Notes: generated by a model not told the origin, from the sequence alone. Numbered from the stretch's first letter, positions 26,587 through 36,202 are shown. The stretch is DNA of 64,000 bases from UBA4744 sp963717135 (GCA_963717135.1 CAVQVN010000009.1:1302001-1366000); one strand, 5' to 3'. Numbers and translations are program-made.

Positions 26587-26668
26587 GGGCCTTCCGATCG
26601 GCTGCGGTTTTCCATCATGACGTAAAACGGGAGACTGTGCACGCAGTTCCTGGCGCTAACGGGCCACA

Positions 26669-28508
26669 TCACAACGCCAGACTCTCCAAACCACCGGCTT
26701 CCAGGACCTCCACCCCGTGTCGATAGCCGGTCTCGATCAATCGGTCGATGGCCGGAAAATCGAGCAGCCCAACGTCATTGACCGGGGGATGGAACACCAG
26801 ATCCGCTTGTTGTTCCATGGCCTTGGAGGACAACACACTGCCCACCTCGGTCGTGCGGAGCAGGATATCGACCAGACCGGGGAGTTTCAGGGCGGAGGCA
26901 AACGGGTTGATGCGCCTGCCAAACACCTTCCACCCCGAGAGCACTCCATGGTGCGGAAGGTCTTCGGACCGAAGAGAGAATTCACCCCGCAGACTGACGG
27001 CCAGCACCGGCCCTCCGTCGTTCATTGATCTCATCACATCGACCGGCAGGTTGTTCATAACCGCCCCATCGACCAGCACATCACCGTTCCCCGAGTTGAC
27101 CGGGGGAAACAGACCGGGGATGGAGATGCTGGCTCGCACCGCTTGCCAGACCGGCCCGGTCGTGTGGACCTGCAGGTGCCCCTTGGTCAGATTCGAAGAG
27201 ACGCAGAAGTAACGATGCCAGAGATCTTCGATGGGACAGGTCACCAAAACCGTCCTGCAACATAGAGACGATTCTTTTCCCACCGGTCAGCGCAGCGGCC
27301 GGGGCCGTCACATCGATCGGACTTCCCCGGTCGATGAGAAACCGCTGCACCGCCTCACGGACTCTTTGAGCATCGTCACCACGGGCCCGGAAAGCCGCCA
27401 TCAGGGCACCGAAACTGGCTCCCCCGACGACGTCGACCGGAATGCGAGCTTCCTCGAGGGCCCGCATGACACCGATGTGGGCCAAACCCCGGGCTCCCCC
27501 GCCGCTCAGCACCAAACTGACTGCCCGCCCGGAGAGGGATCGGGCCAAACGCCCGAAGTCCTCGGGGGAACCGTCGCGAACATGATGATGAGCTGCGATC
27601 TCCCGGCCGCTCCGCCACCGGGCCGTCCCGCTCGGCACGACGGTACCGGACGGGTGGACGATGACGAGTTCCGTCGTCGCCCGGGCGTCCGACCGGTCCC
27701 TGCCCAGGCTCGATTCAATCTCCCCGATATCCGGGGAGTTCCCCGCCCGGGCAACCAGCAACACCCGGTCTGCCTGGCGCAGACACCTTTCGGTCCAGGG
27801 GCTCAACTCGCGCTCCGCGACGTAGACGACCATTTCGTGTGAGGCTTCCTGGCGGTTCAACCACGTGGCGACCTCGAAATCGGCGGCCGACCCGGGCAAC
27901 GAACCGACATGGTCCTTGCCCAACTCGGCCTCGATCAGCCCGGCGGAGACGATCGCTACGGTGCCGCCGGTCTGCAAGGCAGCTTCCAGCTGGAGGGCAA
28001 ACCCGTCCACAGCTTCGCCGCCGGCCGTAACGATGGCGAGCGAGCGCACCCGACCGCCACCCGATCTGCGGTGAATGGACCGGCTGAGGCGGGCGACCAT
28101 TAGCTTGGCGATCTCCAGGGTGACGGTCGGTTCTTCCCGGCCGACGTGTTCGAAGTCCTCCCGGGCGATTTCGAGGAGATGAGAATCCCGAACCGCCTTG
28201 ACCGTCGCCGCATGAGGCCGGTCGCTGAGCAGGGCCATCTCCCCGACCACTTCTCCGGCAGATATCTCGCCGACCGCCGCCTGGGAACCATCGGGTTGCG
28301 CAGCGAAGACTCGCAAGCGGCCACTCACCACTGCGTAGAGCGCGTCTCCCGGCCCGCCTTCCCGCATGAGCGTCGCCCCGGCCTGTAGGTGGACCGAGCC
28401 CGAACGGGCGGCCAGCGCCCGCCGGCTCGACTCGGAAAGCCCGGCAAACAGCCCGATGCCTGAAAGCAGCTGAAGGGCGTCGTCTGGCCCGCCGATCGGT
28501 TCGCTCAC
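26669..28508 (-). CDS. Cyclic-nucleotide-binding patatin-like phospholipase (NTE type), one frameshift
   Basis: The N-terminal part (residues about 15-125) is a cNMP-binding domain: LRVFAAQPDGSQAAVGEISA, then EVVGEMALLSDRPHAATVKA. A linker follows, then the patatin domain with oxyanion loop GGGARGLAHIGV (about residue 337), nucleophile Ser365 in GGASFGAL, and the catalytic Asp in DGAVMNNLPVD. The Asp lies in a second frame that takes over near 27250. This is the layout of neuropathy-target-esterase-like lysophospholipases regulated by a nucleotide domain. GTG 28508 has GAGGGAGA just upstream; the TTG at 28532 is less likely. One single-base change would restore the full protein of about 610 residues. 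The cyclase at 14-18 kb could supply its ligand; that link is a guess. Confidence 0.8.
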
Positions 28509-28560
28509 CGTTCTCCCTCGTGGAGAAGGCAATATAGAGAACGGCGGATCGCTGTGGGGC

Positions 28561-29391
28561 TCAGAGTTCTATCCGCATGCCCTCATAAGCCGCGTCGGTG
28601 GCCGGGAACTCCTCCCGGGCCGCCTCCACGATGGCATCGATCTCCGCATCTGAGCGGTGGGGATCGTGGCTGACCAGCACCAGTCTCTTGGCCCCGGTTT
28701 CGACCGCCGCCTCGACGGCATGGTGACGGGTGCTGTGCCCCCAGCCGACGTAGAGACTGGGGTATTCGTCGGGGGTGTATTGAGCGTCGTGGATGAGGAC
28801 ATCGGTGCCGGCGGCGAAGCTTCTCAGCGTCTCATCGGAAGTCGGTTCACCTCGCTCGTAGTCGGTCGCCAGCACTATCGACCTCGAGCCGTTGGCGATC
28901 CGGTAGGCGGTAACGCCCTGCGGATGATGGAGCGGCGCGGCATCGACCGTCAACGGACCAATCTGAAAAGGTCCATTCGCAACGTCGACGTATTCCTTGT
29001 TGGCCGCCGTCTCGAAGATCGAAACCGGGAACCACGGTGGCCGGAGGGCACCCTCGACGGCTTCCTTGACCCCCATACCGTTCCAACTGTGTCCATAAAA
29101 CGTGAACCGGTTGCGCTCGTCGTAGAGGGGTGGAAAGAACAAAATCCCCTGGAGGTGGTCCCAGTGGTAGTGGGTGAGGAAGACATGAAACTCGATGCCC
29201 TCCGCCGGAGTGACCAGGTCTTGGGCCAGGGCGCTGATCCCGGTTCCTCCGTCGATGATCACTCGCAGATCGGCTCCGGCGTCAATGTCGATGCAGAGGG
29301 TGCGGCCACCGTATTTCTCGGTGGTCGGTCCCGACACCGGCATGGACCCTCTGACTCCGCGAAAGGTCAGGATGACCGGTCGATCCGCCAT
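28561..29391 (-). CDS. Metallo-beta-lactamase-fold hydrolase 2
   Basis: The protein has 276 residues and is a homologue of the enzyme at 25346-26194. It opens PVILTFRGVRGSMPVSGPTT, with metal ligands in LTHYHWDHLQG (His74, His76, Asp78, His79), a His in APLHHPQGVTAYRI, DVLIHDAQYTPDEYPS and VLVSHDPHRSDAEID. It is intact. It lies upstream of the patatin on the same strand, 52 bases away, so a four-gene unit is possible. Function beyond hydrolase is not assigned. Confidence 0.85.
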   Translation of the reverse strand: MADRPVILTFRGVRGSMPVSGPTTEKYGGRTLCIDIDAGADLRVIIDGGTGISALAQDLVTPAEGIEFHVFLTHYHWDHLQGILFFPPLYDERNRFTFYGHSWNGMGVKEAVEGALRPPWFPVSIFETAANKEYVDVANGPFQIGPLTVDAAPLHHPQGVTAYRIANGSRSIVLATDYERGEPTSDETLRSFAAGTDVLIHDAQYTPDEYPSLYVGWGHSTRHHAVEAAVETGAKRLVLVSHDPHRSDAEIDAIVEAAREEFPATDAAYEGMRIEL

Positions 29392-29544
29392 TGCACTATC
29401 TCGATTCGTCGACTACGGGACGACACACTATCCGGTTCCACGGTTTGCGGGAACTGAATCTTGTCCGGTTAGGGCTTCTCCGACATGTAGCCCGGGCGAT
29501 CGGTATGCTCGTCAACCGATTGATTCAACAATGGAGGATCCTCG

Positions 29545-30747
29545 GTGAAAGTATCCGCCTTGCGGCCACCGCGGCTGCGGACTACCGAAACTGAAGAAGA
29601 ACGCAAGGTCACCTGGACCGAACTCTTCTACGACCTCGTGTTCGTGGTGGCCGTAGCCGGGTTGGGCGCCCGGCTCCTCGAGGACCCCACCTTCCGGGGA
29701 GCGCTGGTGTTCACGGGTCTCTTCGTGCCTCTCTGGTGGGCCTGGGCTGGTTTTACCTTCTATGCCGATCGTTATGACACCGACGATCTCGGCCAGCGGA
29801 TCCTGGCCGTTGCCCAGATGGCCACCATTGCCCTGATGGCCGCCAGTATCTCCGGAGCCGAAACCGAATCGCTGATCGGCTTCGCCCTCGCCTATGTGGG
29901 CGCCCGTTTGATCCTCATCGTCATGTATCTCCGGGCCCGACGTCACGTGCCCGAGACCCGCCAACTGGTGGCTGGCTACGTGCAGGGCATGACGATTGCC
30001 GTTGCCTTCTGGTTGGTCTCGGTGTTCGTCCCCGAACCGTACCGCTATTTCCTCTGGGCGATCGGGCTGCTCATCGATGCATATACGCCCTACCGGCTGC
30101 GGAAGATCCAGGCCAAGGTACCTCTCGATGTCGCCCATCTCCCGGAACGGTTCGGTTTGTTCACGATCCTGGTTCTCGGTGAGTCGATTGCCGCCATCGT
30201 GGCCGGACTCGGGCACGAAGGCTGGATCGCCGGTCCGGTGACGACTGCCGTCCTGGCGGTGGTGGTGGCGGCCGGATTGTGGTGGGTCTACTTCGACAAC
30301 CTCGACGGAACCGTGGTGCGGCGCCGGGCGGAACAAAAGACGGCCTGGAAGCCGACGGTGTGGATCTACGGCCACCTCCCCCTGGTCATCGGGCTGATGG
30401 CCACCGCCATCGGCTTGGAAGGGGCGGTCATCGGCGCCGGCGGACACGACTGGCCGGCCAATGAGCGCTGGTTACTCATCGCCGGGGTAGGTGGAGCGCT
30501 GGTCGGCATGGCCATCATCGAGGTCGCCACGGAAAGAATGGACAACGCAATCTCGAGACTGAAGGCGCAGTGGAGGGTCGGCGGCGGACTCATCGCCGGA
30601 GTCGTCGGGCTCCTCGGCGGTCTCTCCGGGCCCCTGGTGACCATGATCCTGCTGGTCCTGCTGATGGCCACCCAGGTGGGTGGCGACGTGTGGCTCAACG
30701 AACGGGAGTCCGCCAACGCCGCCGGCATTGACCCTCAGGCGGGCTGA
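29545..30747 (+). CDS. LtrA-family (low temperature requirement A) membrane protein
   Basis: The protein has 400 residues and about ten hydrophobic helices. It opens with VTWTELFYDLVFVVAVAGLG, the family hallmark of a charged first helix ELFYDLVFV. Later signatures include WWAWAGFTFYADRYDTDD, FGLFTILVLGESIAAIVAGL and VAAGLWWVYFDNLD. GTG 29545 follows GGAGG by about nine bases. LtrA proteins were named from a Listeria cold-growth mutant; their biochemical role is unclear. It diverges from the hydrolase at 28561-29391 and ends convergent with the response regulator, overlapping by 13 bases. Confidence 0.9.
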   Translation: MKVSALRPPRLRTTETEEERKVTWTELFYDLVFVVAVAGLGARLLEDPTFRGALVFTGLFVPLWWAWAGFTFYADRYDTDDLGQRILAVAQMATIALMAASISGAETESLIGFALAYVGARLILIVMYLRARRHVPETRQLVAGYVQGMTIAVAFWLVSVFVPEPYRYFLWAIGLLIDAYTPYRLRKIQAKVPLDVAHLPERFGLFTILVLGESIAAIVAGLGHEGWIAGPVTTAVLAVVVAAGLWWVYFDNLDGTVVRRRAEQKTAWKPTVWIYGHLPLVIGLMATAIGLEGAVIGAGGHDWPANERWLLIAGVGGALVGMAIIEVATERMDNAISRLKAQWRVGGGLIAGVVGLLGGLSGPLVTMILLVLLMATQVGGDVWLNERESANAAGIDPQAG

Positions 30748-31241
30748 ACGCCCCCTGCCTCGCGGCGAGACCGGGATTTCTCAACCAGCGCAACCACTTC
30801 CCGGCGGAGACGATCGACGTCGTACGGCTTGGCCAGGAACGCATCCGGTTTGGTGACCGTCGACAATCGTTGGGACTCGGCCCCCTCGTAAGCCGTCACC
30901 ACCAGAACCGGGAGATCGGCGGTGCGGGGGTCTTCCCGCAGGCGGGCCAGAACGTCCCATCCGTGCATCTTGGGAAGCCGGATATCGAGCACCACGGCAT
31001 CGAACGGCTCGTTCAAGGCGGTTTCCAGTGCGCTGGGGCCGTCTTCACAGGCAACCACGTCGAACCCGATACGCTCGAGGGAAAGGACCAGCAAACGGCG
31101 CGGCACCGCCTCGTCTTCAACGACCAGGATCTTGCCTTCGTTCATTTCGGCTTGCGTCACGTCTGGCCTTTGGTAGTTGCGATCGAGTAAACCCTCGTCG
31201 GAGGCCTCCACCGTTCCCGACACCTTAGCCTCCCGGTGCAT
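30735..31241 (-). CDS. Receiver-only response regulator 2
   Basis: The receiver domain starts at MNEGKILVVEDEAVPRR and shows the phospho-acceptor Asp86 in AVVLDIRLPKMHGW, TAYEGAE, and Lys in FLAKPYDVDRLRRE, with no output domain. ATG 31241 is chosen because a GAGAGGTGG site lies just before it and gives a 32-residue leader. ATG 31145 would give the usual bare receiver but has no ribosome site. Its closest relative in the window is the receiver at 4911-5297. Confidence 0.85.
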   Translation of the reverse strand: MHREAKVSGTVEASDEGLLDRNYQRPDVTQAEMNEGKILVVEDEAVPRRLLVLSLERIGFDVVACEDGPSALETALNEPFDAVVLDIRLPKMHGWDVLARLREDPRTADLPVLVVTAYEGAESQRLSTVTKPDAFLAKPYDVDRLRREVVALVEKSRSRREAGGVQPA

Positions 31242-31595
31242 CACAACCCACCTCTCGCCGGCATGAACCGACAACCCGTCGGACCCCGCCGGGCGGATCT
31301 CTTCGGGCGATTCTCGAGATAGTCGAAGACCTGAGAAGTGTCCTTGCGGGGCGAGAGGGAGTGGCCGATTCATTGAGGGACGAGCGGCGGCCGGGACCAC
31401 CCGCGAGGCCGCCCATCCCATTGAGCAGCGGAACGTTCTCTTCACCGGCCGATCTTCAGTCGTTGGTGGTGCCGGGAAGAGACCAACTCGCTTGCTTTTC
31501 GCCGGATTCCCGCCCTGGTCGGACCTGCGACCATGATGTGCCGGAAGACCCGGATGGTTACCATCTCGGACAGTCACTCAACGGAAGGTGTCCCC
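31242..31595. other. Intergenic region between response regulator 2 and fabH-like gene
   Basis: A 354-base divergent gap. I see no convincing gene: the small open frames lack ribosome sites and resemble no family. It must hold promoters for both neighbours. No clear operator was recognised. Confidence 0.4.
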
Positions 31596-32612
31596 GTGCC
31601 CAATCTTCGGTCTCGCGTTGTCGGCCTGGGCTCGTTTCTACCTCCCCGCGTCGTGACCAATGACGATCTGACCAAGTTCATGGACACGTCGGACGAATGG
31701 ATCGTCCAGCGAACCGGGATCAGAGAACGACGATGGGTGGAGGGCGAGACGTCCACCTCCGACCTCGCCCTGGAGGCAACCCGGCGAGCTCTGGATTCGG
31801 CAGGGATCGCGCCGGAAGACCTCGACATGATTTTCCTCGCCACCCTCAGCCCCGACCACTTCTTCCCGGGATCGGCGGTCTTTCTCCAAACGAAGCTGGG
31901 CCTGGCCGGAATCCCGGCCATCGACGTCCGCCAGCAGTGCACCGGTTTCATATACGCCATGTCGATGGCGGATCAATACATCCGAACCGGCTCCGCACAG
32001 AGAGTTCTGGTAGTGGGATCAGAAGTCCACTCCAAGGGACTCGAAAAGGACACCAGGGGCCGCGACGTCACGGTCCTCTTCGGAGACGGGGCAGGCGCGG
32101 TCGTTCTGGAAGCGACCGAGGTGGCCGACCCCAATACCGACTCGCACCTGTACTCGACCCATCTCTACGCCGACGGAGCTTATGCCCGCGAATTGTGGGT
32201 GCCGGCGGTGAGCACCGCCTTCGACGAGGAGATCGTCGACCAGCGGATGCTCGACCGGGGCGATCAGTACCCCAAGATGAACGGGCGGCAGGTGTTCGTC
32301 CACGCCGTGAAGCGAATGCCGGAGGCGGTCCACACGGCGCTGGCGCAGAACGGCTATCAGGTCGACGATGTCGATCTGTTCGTGTTCCACCAGGCCAATC
32401 TTCGCATCAACGAGGCGGTGGCCAAACATCTCGGCGCTTCCGAAGAGAAGGTATTCAACACGATCGAAAAGTACGCCAACACGACCGCCGCCACCATCCC
32501 GATCGGCCTCGACGAGGCCGTCAAAGCCGGCAAACTCGAACCCGGCATGCTGGTCGCGTTCGCCGCCTTCGGCAGCGGGTTCACCTGGGGGTCCGCTTTG
32601 CTGCGCTGGTAG
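31596..32612 (+). CDS. fabH: 3-oxoacyl-ACP synthase III (KAS III, FabH-like)
   Basis: The protein has 338 residues from GTG 31596, which has GGAAGG seven bases upstream. It opens RSRVVGLGSFLPPRVVTNDD and has Cys115 in VRQQCTGFIYAM, His265 in LFVFHQANLRI and Asn295 in YANTTAATIPIG, the full KAS III triad. It ends GSGFTWGSALLRW. KAS III condenses acyl-CoA with malonyl-ACP to start fatty-acid synthesis. The gene stands alone rather than in a fab cluster, so a paralogue in another pathway (for example olefin or secondary lipid synthesis) cannot be excluded. An in-frame upstream opening to 31533 lacks a ribosome site. Confidence 0.9.
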   Translation: MPNLRSRVVGLGSFLPPRVVTNDDLTKFMDTSDEWIVQRTGIRERRWVEGETSTSDLALEATRRALDSAGIAPEDLDMIFLATLSPDHFFPGSAVFLQTKLGLAGIPAIDVRQQCTGFIYAMSMADQYIRTGSAQRVLVVGSEVHSKGLEKDTRGRDVTVLFGDGAGAVVLEATEVADPNTDSHLYSTHLYADGAYARELWVPAVSTAFDEEIVDQRMLDRGDQYPKMNGRQVFVHAVKRMPEAVHTALAQNGYQVDDVDLFVFHQANLRINEAVAKHLGASEEKVFNTIEKYANTTAATIPIGLDEAVKAGKLEPGMLVAFAAFGSGFTWGSALLRW

Positions 32613-32718
32613 GCCGACCGGCGGTTGACATCTCACTCTGCGTGAGAGCACAATGGGGGTCGGGCTAGCTGAGTAGGTTGAATAGCGGCTCTGTCCGCCG
32701 TTGCTCTGGGAGGCAACT

Positions 32719-33237
32719 GTGCTGAGGCACGAAGAGCGTGGGGCGTCCCTGGTTGAATTCGCGCTCGTGCTGCCTTTGATCATGATGATCGTGCTCGGCC
32801 TCGTGAGCGCGGGCCTTGCGTATAACGAGAAGATCGCCCTGGCACATGCCGCCCGCGAAAGTTCCCGATTCGGAGCCACCCTGCCGGTGGGCAATTTGGG
32901 AACACTCGACACTTGGCTTGACGCGGTCAAGTCACGAGCTATTGCAGATGCAACCGGCTCCCTTGATCCGGGAACACCTGGGCTTTCGATCTGTGTCGCC
33001 TATGTGTATCCGGATGGCAGCGGCGCCGACGACCGAACTCGGCGAGTTGTCGACAATGGCACACCTCCCGACGTGCACGAAAACCTGGACTGTTTCCCGG
33101 ACGGTCGTCCGGGCGATGAGCGTCGTGTACAGGTCCGAGTTCGTCGAGACACGGAAATGGACGCCCTCTTCTTCTCGACCACCATTTCCATCGGTTCAGA
33201 TGGAGTCAGCCGGTACGAGTCCGGACCGGGATCGTGA
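32719..33237 (+). CDS. TadE-like pilus/secretion pseudopilin-type protein
   Basis: The protein has 172 residues. The N-terminus has a short charged leader (LRHEERG), then ASLVEFALVLPLIMMIVLGL, the TadE signature with Glu in the hydrophobic helix, and the rest is extracytoplasmic with four Cys. GTG 32719 has GGGAGG six bases upstream. It overlaps the next gene by GTGA. TadE proteins are minor components of Flp/Tad pilus systems. No tadA, tadB or tadC is in this window, so the partner machinery must be elsewhere. Confidence 0.85.
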   Translation: MLRHEERGASLVEFALVLPLIMMIVLGLVSAGLAYNEKIALAHAARESSRFGATLPVGNLGTLDTWLDAVKSRAIADATGSLDPGTPGLSICVAYVYPDGSGADDRTRRVVDNGTPPDVHENLDCFPDGRPGDERRVQVRVRRDTEMDALFFSTTISIGSDGVSRYESGPGS

Positions 33238-34994
33238 ACCGCGGAACCGACCTGCACCGCGATGAAGGGGCTGCCCTCCTCCTCGTGGCCGCCGTTATGT
33301 TGTTGCTGCTGGGAATCGCGGCTATTGCCGTTGATCTCGGAGCGTTGAGGATGGACCGGCGGATCGACAGACTCGCGTCGGATCTTGCCGCGACCGCGGG
33401 CGCCGGATCGATCGACCCGTTAGCGGGCAGCGAGGGGCAGGCAGCCTGCGAGGCGGCGTGGGACTATGTCCTACTCAACCTCAGCGACGAGGGGGGAAAC
33501 ATTAGTCCTCCCGACTGCACGCCGTTCGCCGGGACCTGTGATCCCTCGGTCTCCCACAGTGCAACGGGAACGGCGGGGCCCTATCGGATTGGGATCACTT
33601 TCCCGGTCCTCGACGATGACCCTCTCCTCGATGGCCAGGCCTTGAATTCACTGGTCGACGGAACTCCATGTCAGAGGTTTGGCGTTCGTATCGAGCGAGA
33701 CCGCGACTTCTCCTTTGCCGGTGTGCTCGGGTTCCCAGCCGGTGGTACGGACGTCAGGAGCGTTGCTCGCATCGGGGCGGGACCAGGGTCCGGTGAACTT
33801 GTGCCCCTCGTTTTGCTCGAGCCGTTCGATTGCGAGGCGTTGTATACGAGTGGACAGGGGCAGGTCACAGTGAAATGGTTTGAGCAATCGCCCGGGTTGA
33901 TTGTGGTCGATTCAGAAGCCAGCGCTTGCAGTCCGGCCGATCCTTATTCGATCGACTCACAGGGTGTTCAAAAGGGGTGGATCCGGGCTCTGCCGGTACC
34001 CGACCAAAACATCCCGGCGGCAATCCTCACCTATGCCCGATCCGGTGCGCTGACCGCCGTCCCGGCCAATGCCTACGATCCCGGCGACCTCGTCGACCCG
34101 ATTGATCCCGCCGACCTGTTCGATCCTACGGAACCGGTGGAAACGTGGTGGCGTTTGTATCCGACCCCGACCGGAATCAGCAAACGTGTAACCCGGGCAC
34201 CCATCGATTGGCGCTACAACTGCCTGCAAACCTATCCCAATTACCTGGGAATCCCTATCGCCGGTTGCCCCGACTGGAACACAACCCCTTCCTACATCGT
34301 GGGACTCGAAACCGCCTACGGCCAATCTCCGGGCATGAGCCCCGGGCTCCCCAACCGCTGGACCGATTCGTATGACTGCAGCCCAACCGACCCACTGATC
34401 GAGGTTTCGGGCGACTGGTGGGTCGACTGTGAAGGAACCCACGGTAACCAGGGTTTCTCGGTGGGCAACGGAACCACGATCATCTTCGACGACGGGAATG
34501 TGGTGTTTGACGGACAGGTGCGCGTTTTCGGGTCGCTTCAGATCAATCCAGTCGACACCAACGACCACGTGATCTTCCTGCGTGAGGGTGACCTCATCAA
34601 GGATGCCCAGGCTTCCGTATCAATGAAACACACCTTTGTCTACCTGGGTGACGGGCGCGTCGATTTCAACGGCGGATCAGGTGGTATGGAGTGGACTGCA
34701 CCGGACAATCTGGGGTCCGACACGTGGGGACCCCACTTCGATGACCTTGCCCTCTGGTCTGAGTCGACGGAGCGCCATCATGTTGGGGGCCAGGCCGGGA
34801 ACAAACTCGAGGGGACGTTCTTCACGCCCTTCGCTCTTCCGTTCGAGTTGTCAGGACAAGGTACGCAGTTCCAGACTGAAGCTCAGTTCCTCACACGGAA
34901 GCTGGAGTTGTCCGGCCAAGCGATGGTGCAGATGTCTCCCGATCCTGATCGTGTGAACCCAATTCCCATACGAGAAATTCGCCTCATCCGCTAG
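33234..34994 (+). CDS. TadG-like membrane-anchored surface protein
   Basis: The protein has 586 residues. It begins HRDEGAALLLVAAVMLLLLG, then IAAIAVDLGALRMDRR, the Tad_N (TadE/G-like) helix. A long extracellular region with many Asp, Pro and Trp residues and paired Cys follows, ending REIRLIR. The start GTG 33234 overlaps the TadE stop, so the two are translationally coupled. It is longer than typical TadG proteins and has a beta-rich C-terminal part (FSVGNGTTIIFDDGNVVFDG, then VFGSLQINPVDTNDHVIFLR) that looks like repeated strands. Probably surface displayed. Confidence 0.8.
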   Translation: MNRGTDLHRDEGAALLLVAAVMLLLLGIAAIAVDLGALRMDRRIDRLASDLAATAGAGSIDPLAGSEGQAACEAAWDYVLLNLSDEGGNISPPDCTPFAGTCDPSVSHSATGTAGPYRIGITFPVLDDDPLLDGQALNSLVDGTPCQRFGVRIERDRDFSFAGVLGFPAGGTDVRSVARIGAGPGSGELVPLVLLEPFDCEALYTSGQGQVTVKWFEQSPGLIVVDSEASACSPADPYSIDSQGVQKGWIRALPVPDQNIPAAILTYARSGALTAVPANAYDPGDLVDPIDPADLFDPTEPVETWWRLYPTPTGISKRVTRAPIDWRYNCLQTYPNYLGIPIAGCPDWNTTPSYIVGLETAYGQSPGMSPGLPNRWTDSYDCSPTDPLIEVSGDWWVDCEGTHGNQGFSVGNGTTIIFDDGNVVFDGQVRVFGSLQINPVDTNDHVIFLREGDLIKDAQASVSMKHTFVYLGDGRVDFNGGSGGMEWTAPDNLGSDTWGPHFDDLALWSESTERHHVGGQAGNKLEGTFFTPFALPFELSGQGTQFQTEAQFLTRKLELSGQAMVQMSPDPDRVNPIPIREIRLIR

Positions 34995-35102
34995 ATCCCT
35001 CGGCAACGGGCAACACCGAGAACATTTGACGCAACGCCTTGCTGAGATCGGTAGCTTCTTCTGGGAAGGGTCACACCTGAACGACATAAAGGGGAATCCA
35101 TC

Positions 35103-35573
35103 ATGTCCACACCGCCCGAGTTCGGAAACCTACCTGAAGACGAGTTGGTTCCTCCGCCCTACGAACCCCAGTCGGGCCCTCCTCCGCCGAGCGGAGCCAA
35201 TTTGCTGCGGCGCAGCACCACCGACAAAGTGGTGGCCGGAGTGGCGGGCGGGTTGGGCCGATATCTCGGCATTGACCCGGTGATTCTGCGAGTGGCTTTT
35301 GTCGTGCTGACCATCGCCGGATTGTCCGGCCTACTCGTGTATATCATCGGCTGGATCGCCATACCCGAGGAAAAGCCCGGTGAGCAAGTGGGGACTGCCG
35401 AGCATTCGAGCGGCAACACCGCCCGGATGGTCGTCGGCGGTCTGCTGATACTGGTCGGTGGAGCTGTGTTGCTCGACAACGTGATCCCCAACCTGGGCAA
35501 GTTCTTCTGGCCGACGGCGATCATCCTGGTCGGCGCCGGGGTCCTATTCGGAGGCATCGGGAGGCGATCATGA
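35103..35573 (+). CDS. PspC-domain envelope-stress membrane protein
   Basis: The protein has 156 residues. A proline-rich cytoplasmic N-terminus is followed by LRRSTTDKVVAGVAGGLGRY, LGIDPVILRVAFVVLTIAGL and YIIGWIAIPEE, the PspC signature. Two more hydrophobic helices with a LiaF-like NVIPNLGKFFWPTAIILVG segment follow. PspC-type proteins sense membrane damage. It is first of a three-gene operon with ATGA overlaps. Confidence 0.9.
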   Translation: MSTPPEFGNLPEDELVPPPYEPQSGPPPPSGANLLRRSTTDKVVAGVAGGLGRYLGIDPVILRVAFVVLTIAGLSGLLVYIIGWIAIPEEKPGEQVGTAEHSSGNTARMVVGGLLILVGGAVLLDNVIPNLGKFFWPTAIILVGAGVLFGGIGRRS

Positions 35574-36202
35574 CCCTGCCTGCTGAAACCCGGCCGCGGC
35601 GGATCAGTTCCGCCCGAATCATCCTGGGAGCCCTCATCGTTCTGATCGGGCTGGCCTGGATGCTCGAAATCGCCGGGGCGGTCGATGAGATCCCCTGGTC
35701 GTACTTGCTCCCGGCGGCTGTGATCGTGATCGGGTTGGGACTGATTGCCGACTCGCGAGGCCCCGCCCACGGCGGGCTGGTGGCGCTGGGGATCGTCTTG
35801 ACGATCTTCATGCTCATCGACGTGTCGGTGGCGAACTTCGACTTCACCACCGGTGGCACGGTGATCGGTCCTGTCTCCGAGCGGCCTGCCACGGTGGAGG
35901 ATCTGGAGGACTACGGGATCTTCGCCGGGGAGTTGACCGTCAATCTGAGCGACGTGGAGTTCCCGACCGGGGAGACCGAAGTCAATGCCAGCGCTTTCGC
36001 CGGTTCGATTCGGATAGTTGTTCCCGACGAGGTGACCGTCGAATTGAAGGCCCAAACCTTCGCCGGCGAGATCCGGGCACTCGGCAAACGAGCCGAGGGT
36101 ATCGGACCAAGACTCGAGGAGACCTTTCCGGGTGAAGCGGCCAACCGGATCCTGGTGCTCGACGTGACGACCTTTGCAGGGGAGATCGAGGTGACCCGAT
36201 GA
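35570..36202 (+). CDS. LiaF-like/cell-wall-active antibiotic response membrane protein
   Basis: The protein has 210 residues. Helices (IILGALIVLIGLAWMLEI, WSYLLPAAVIVIGLGLIAD, GLVALGIVLTIFMLIDV) come first, then a beta-helical C-terminal domain with repeated FAGE/FAGS turns: YGIFAGELTVNLSDVEF, NASAFAGSIRIVVPDEV, KAQTFAGEIRALGK and VTTFAGEIEVTR. This is the LiaF/DUF2154-type domain of envelope-stress regulators. It overlaps both neighbours by four bases. Confidence 0.85.
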   Translation: MTLPAETRPRRISSARIILGALIVLIGLAWMLEIAGAVDEIPWSYLLPAAVIVIGLGLIADSRGPAHGGLVALGIVLTIFMLIDVSVANFDFTTGGTVIGPVSERPATVEDLEDYGIFAGELTVNLSDVEFPTGETEVNASAFAGSIRIVVPDEVTVELKAQTFAGEIRALGKRAEGIGPRLEETFPGEAANRILVLDVTTFAGEIEVTR

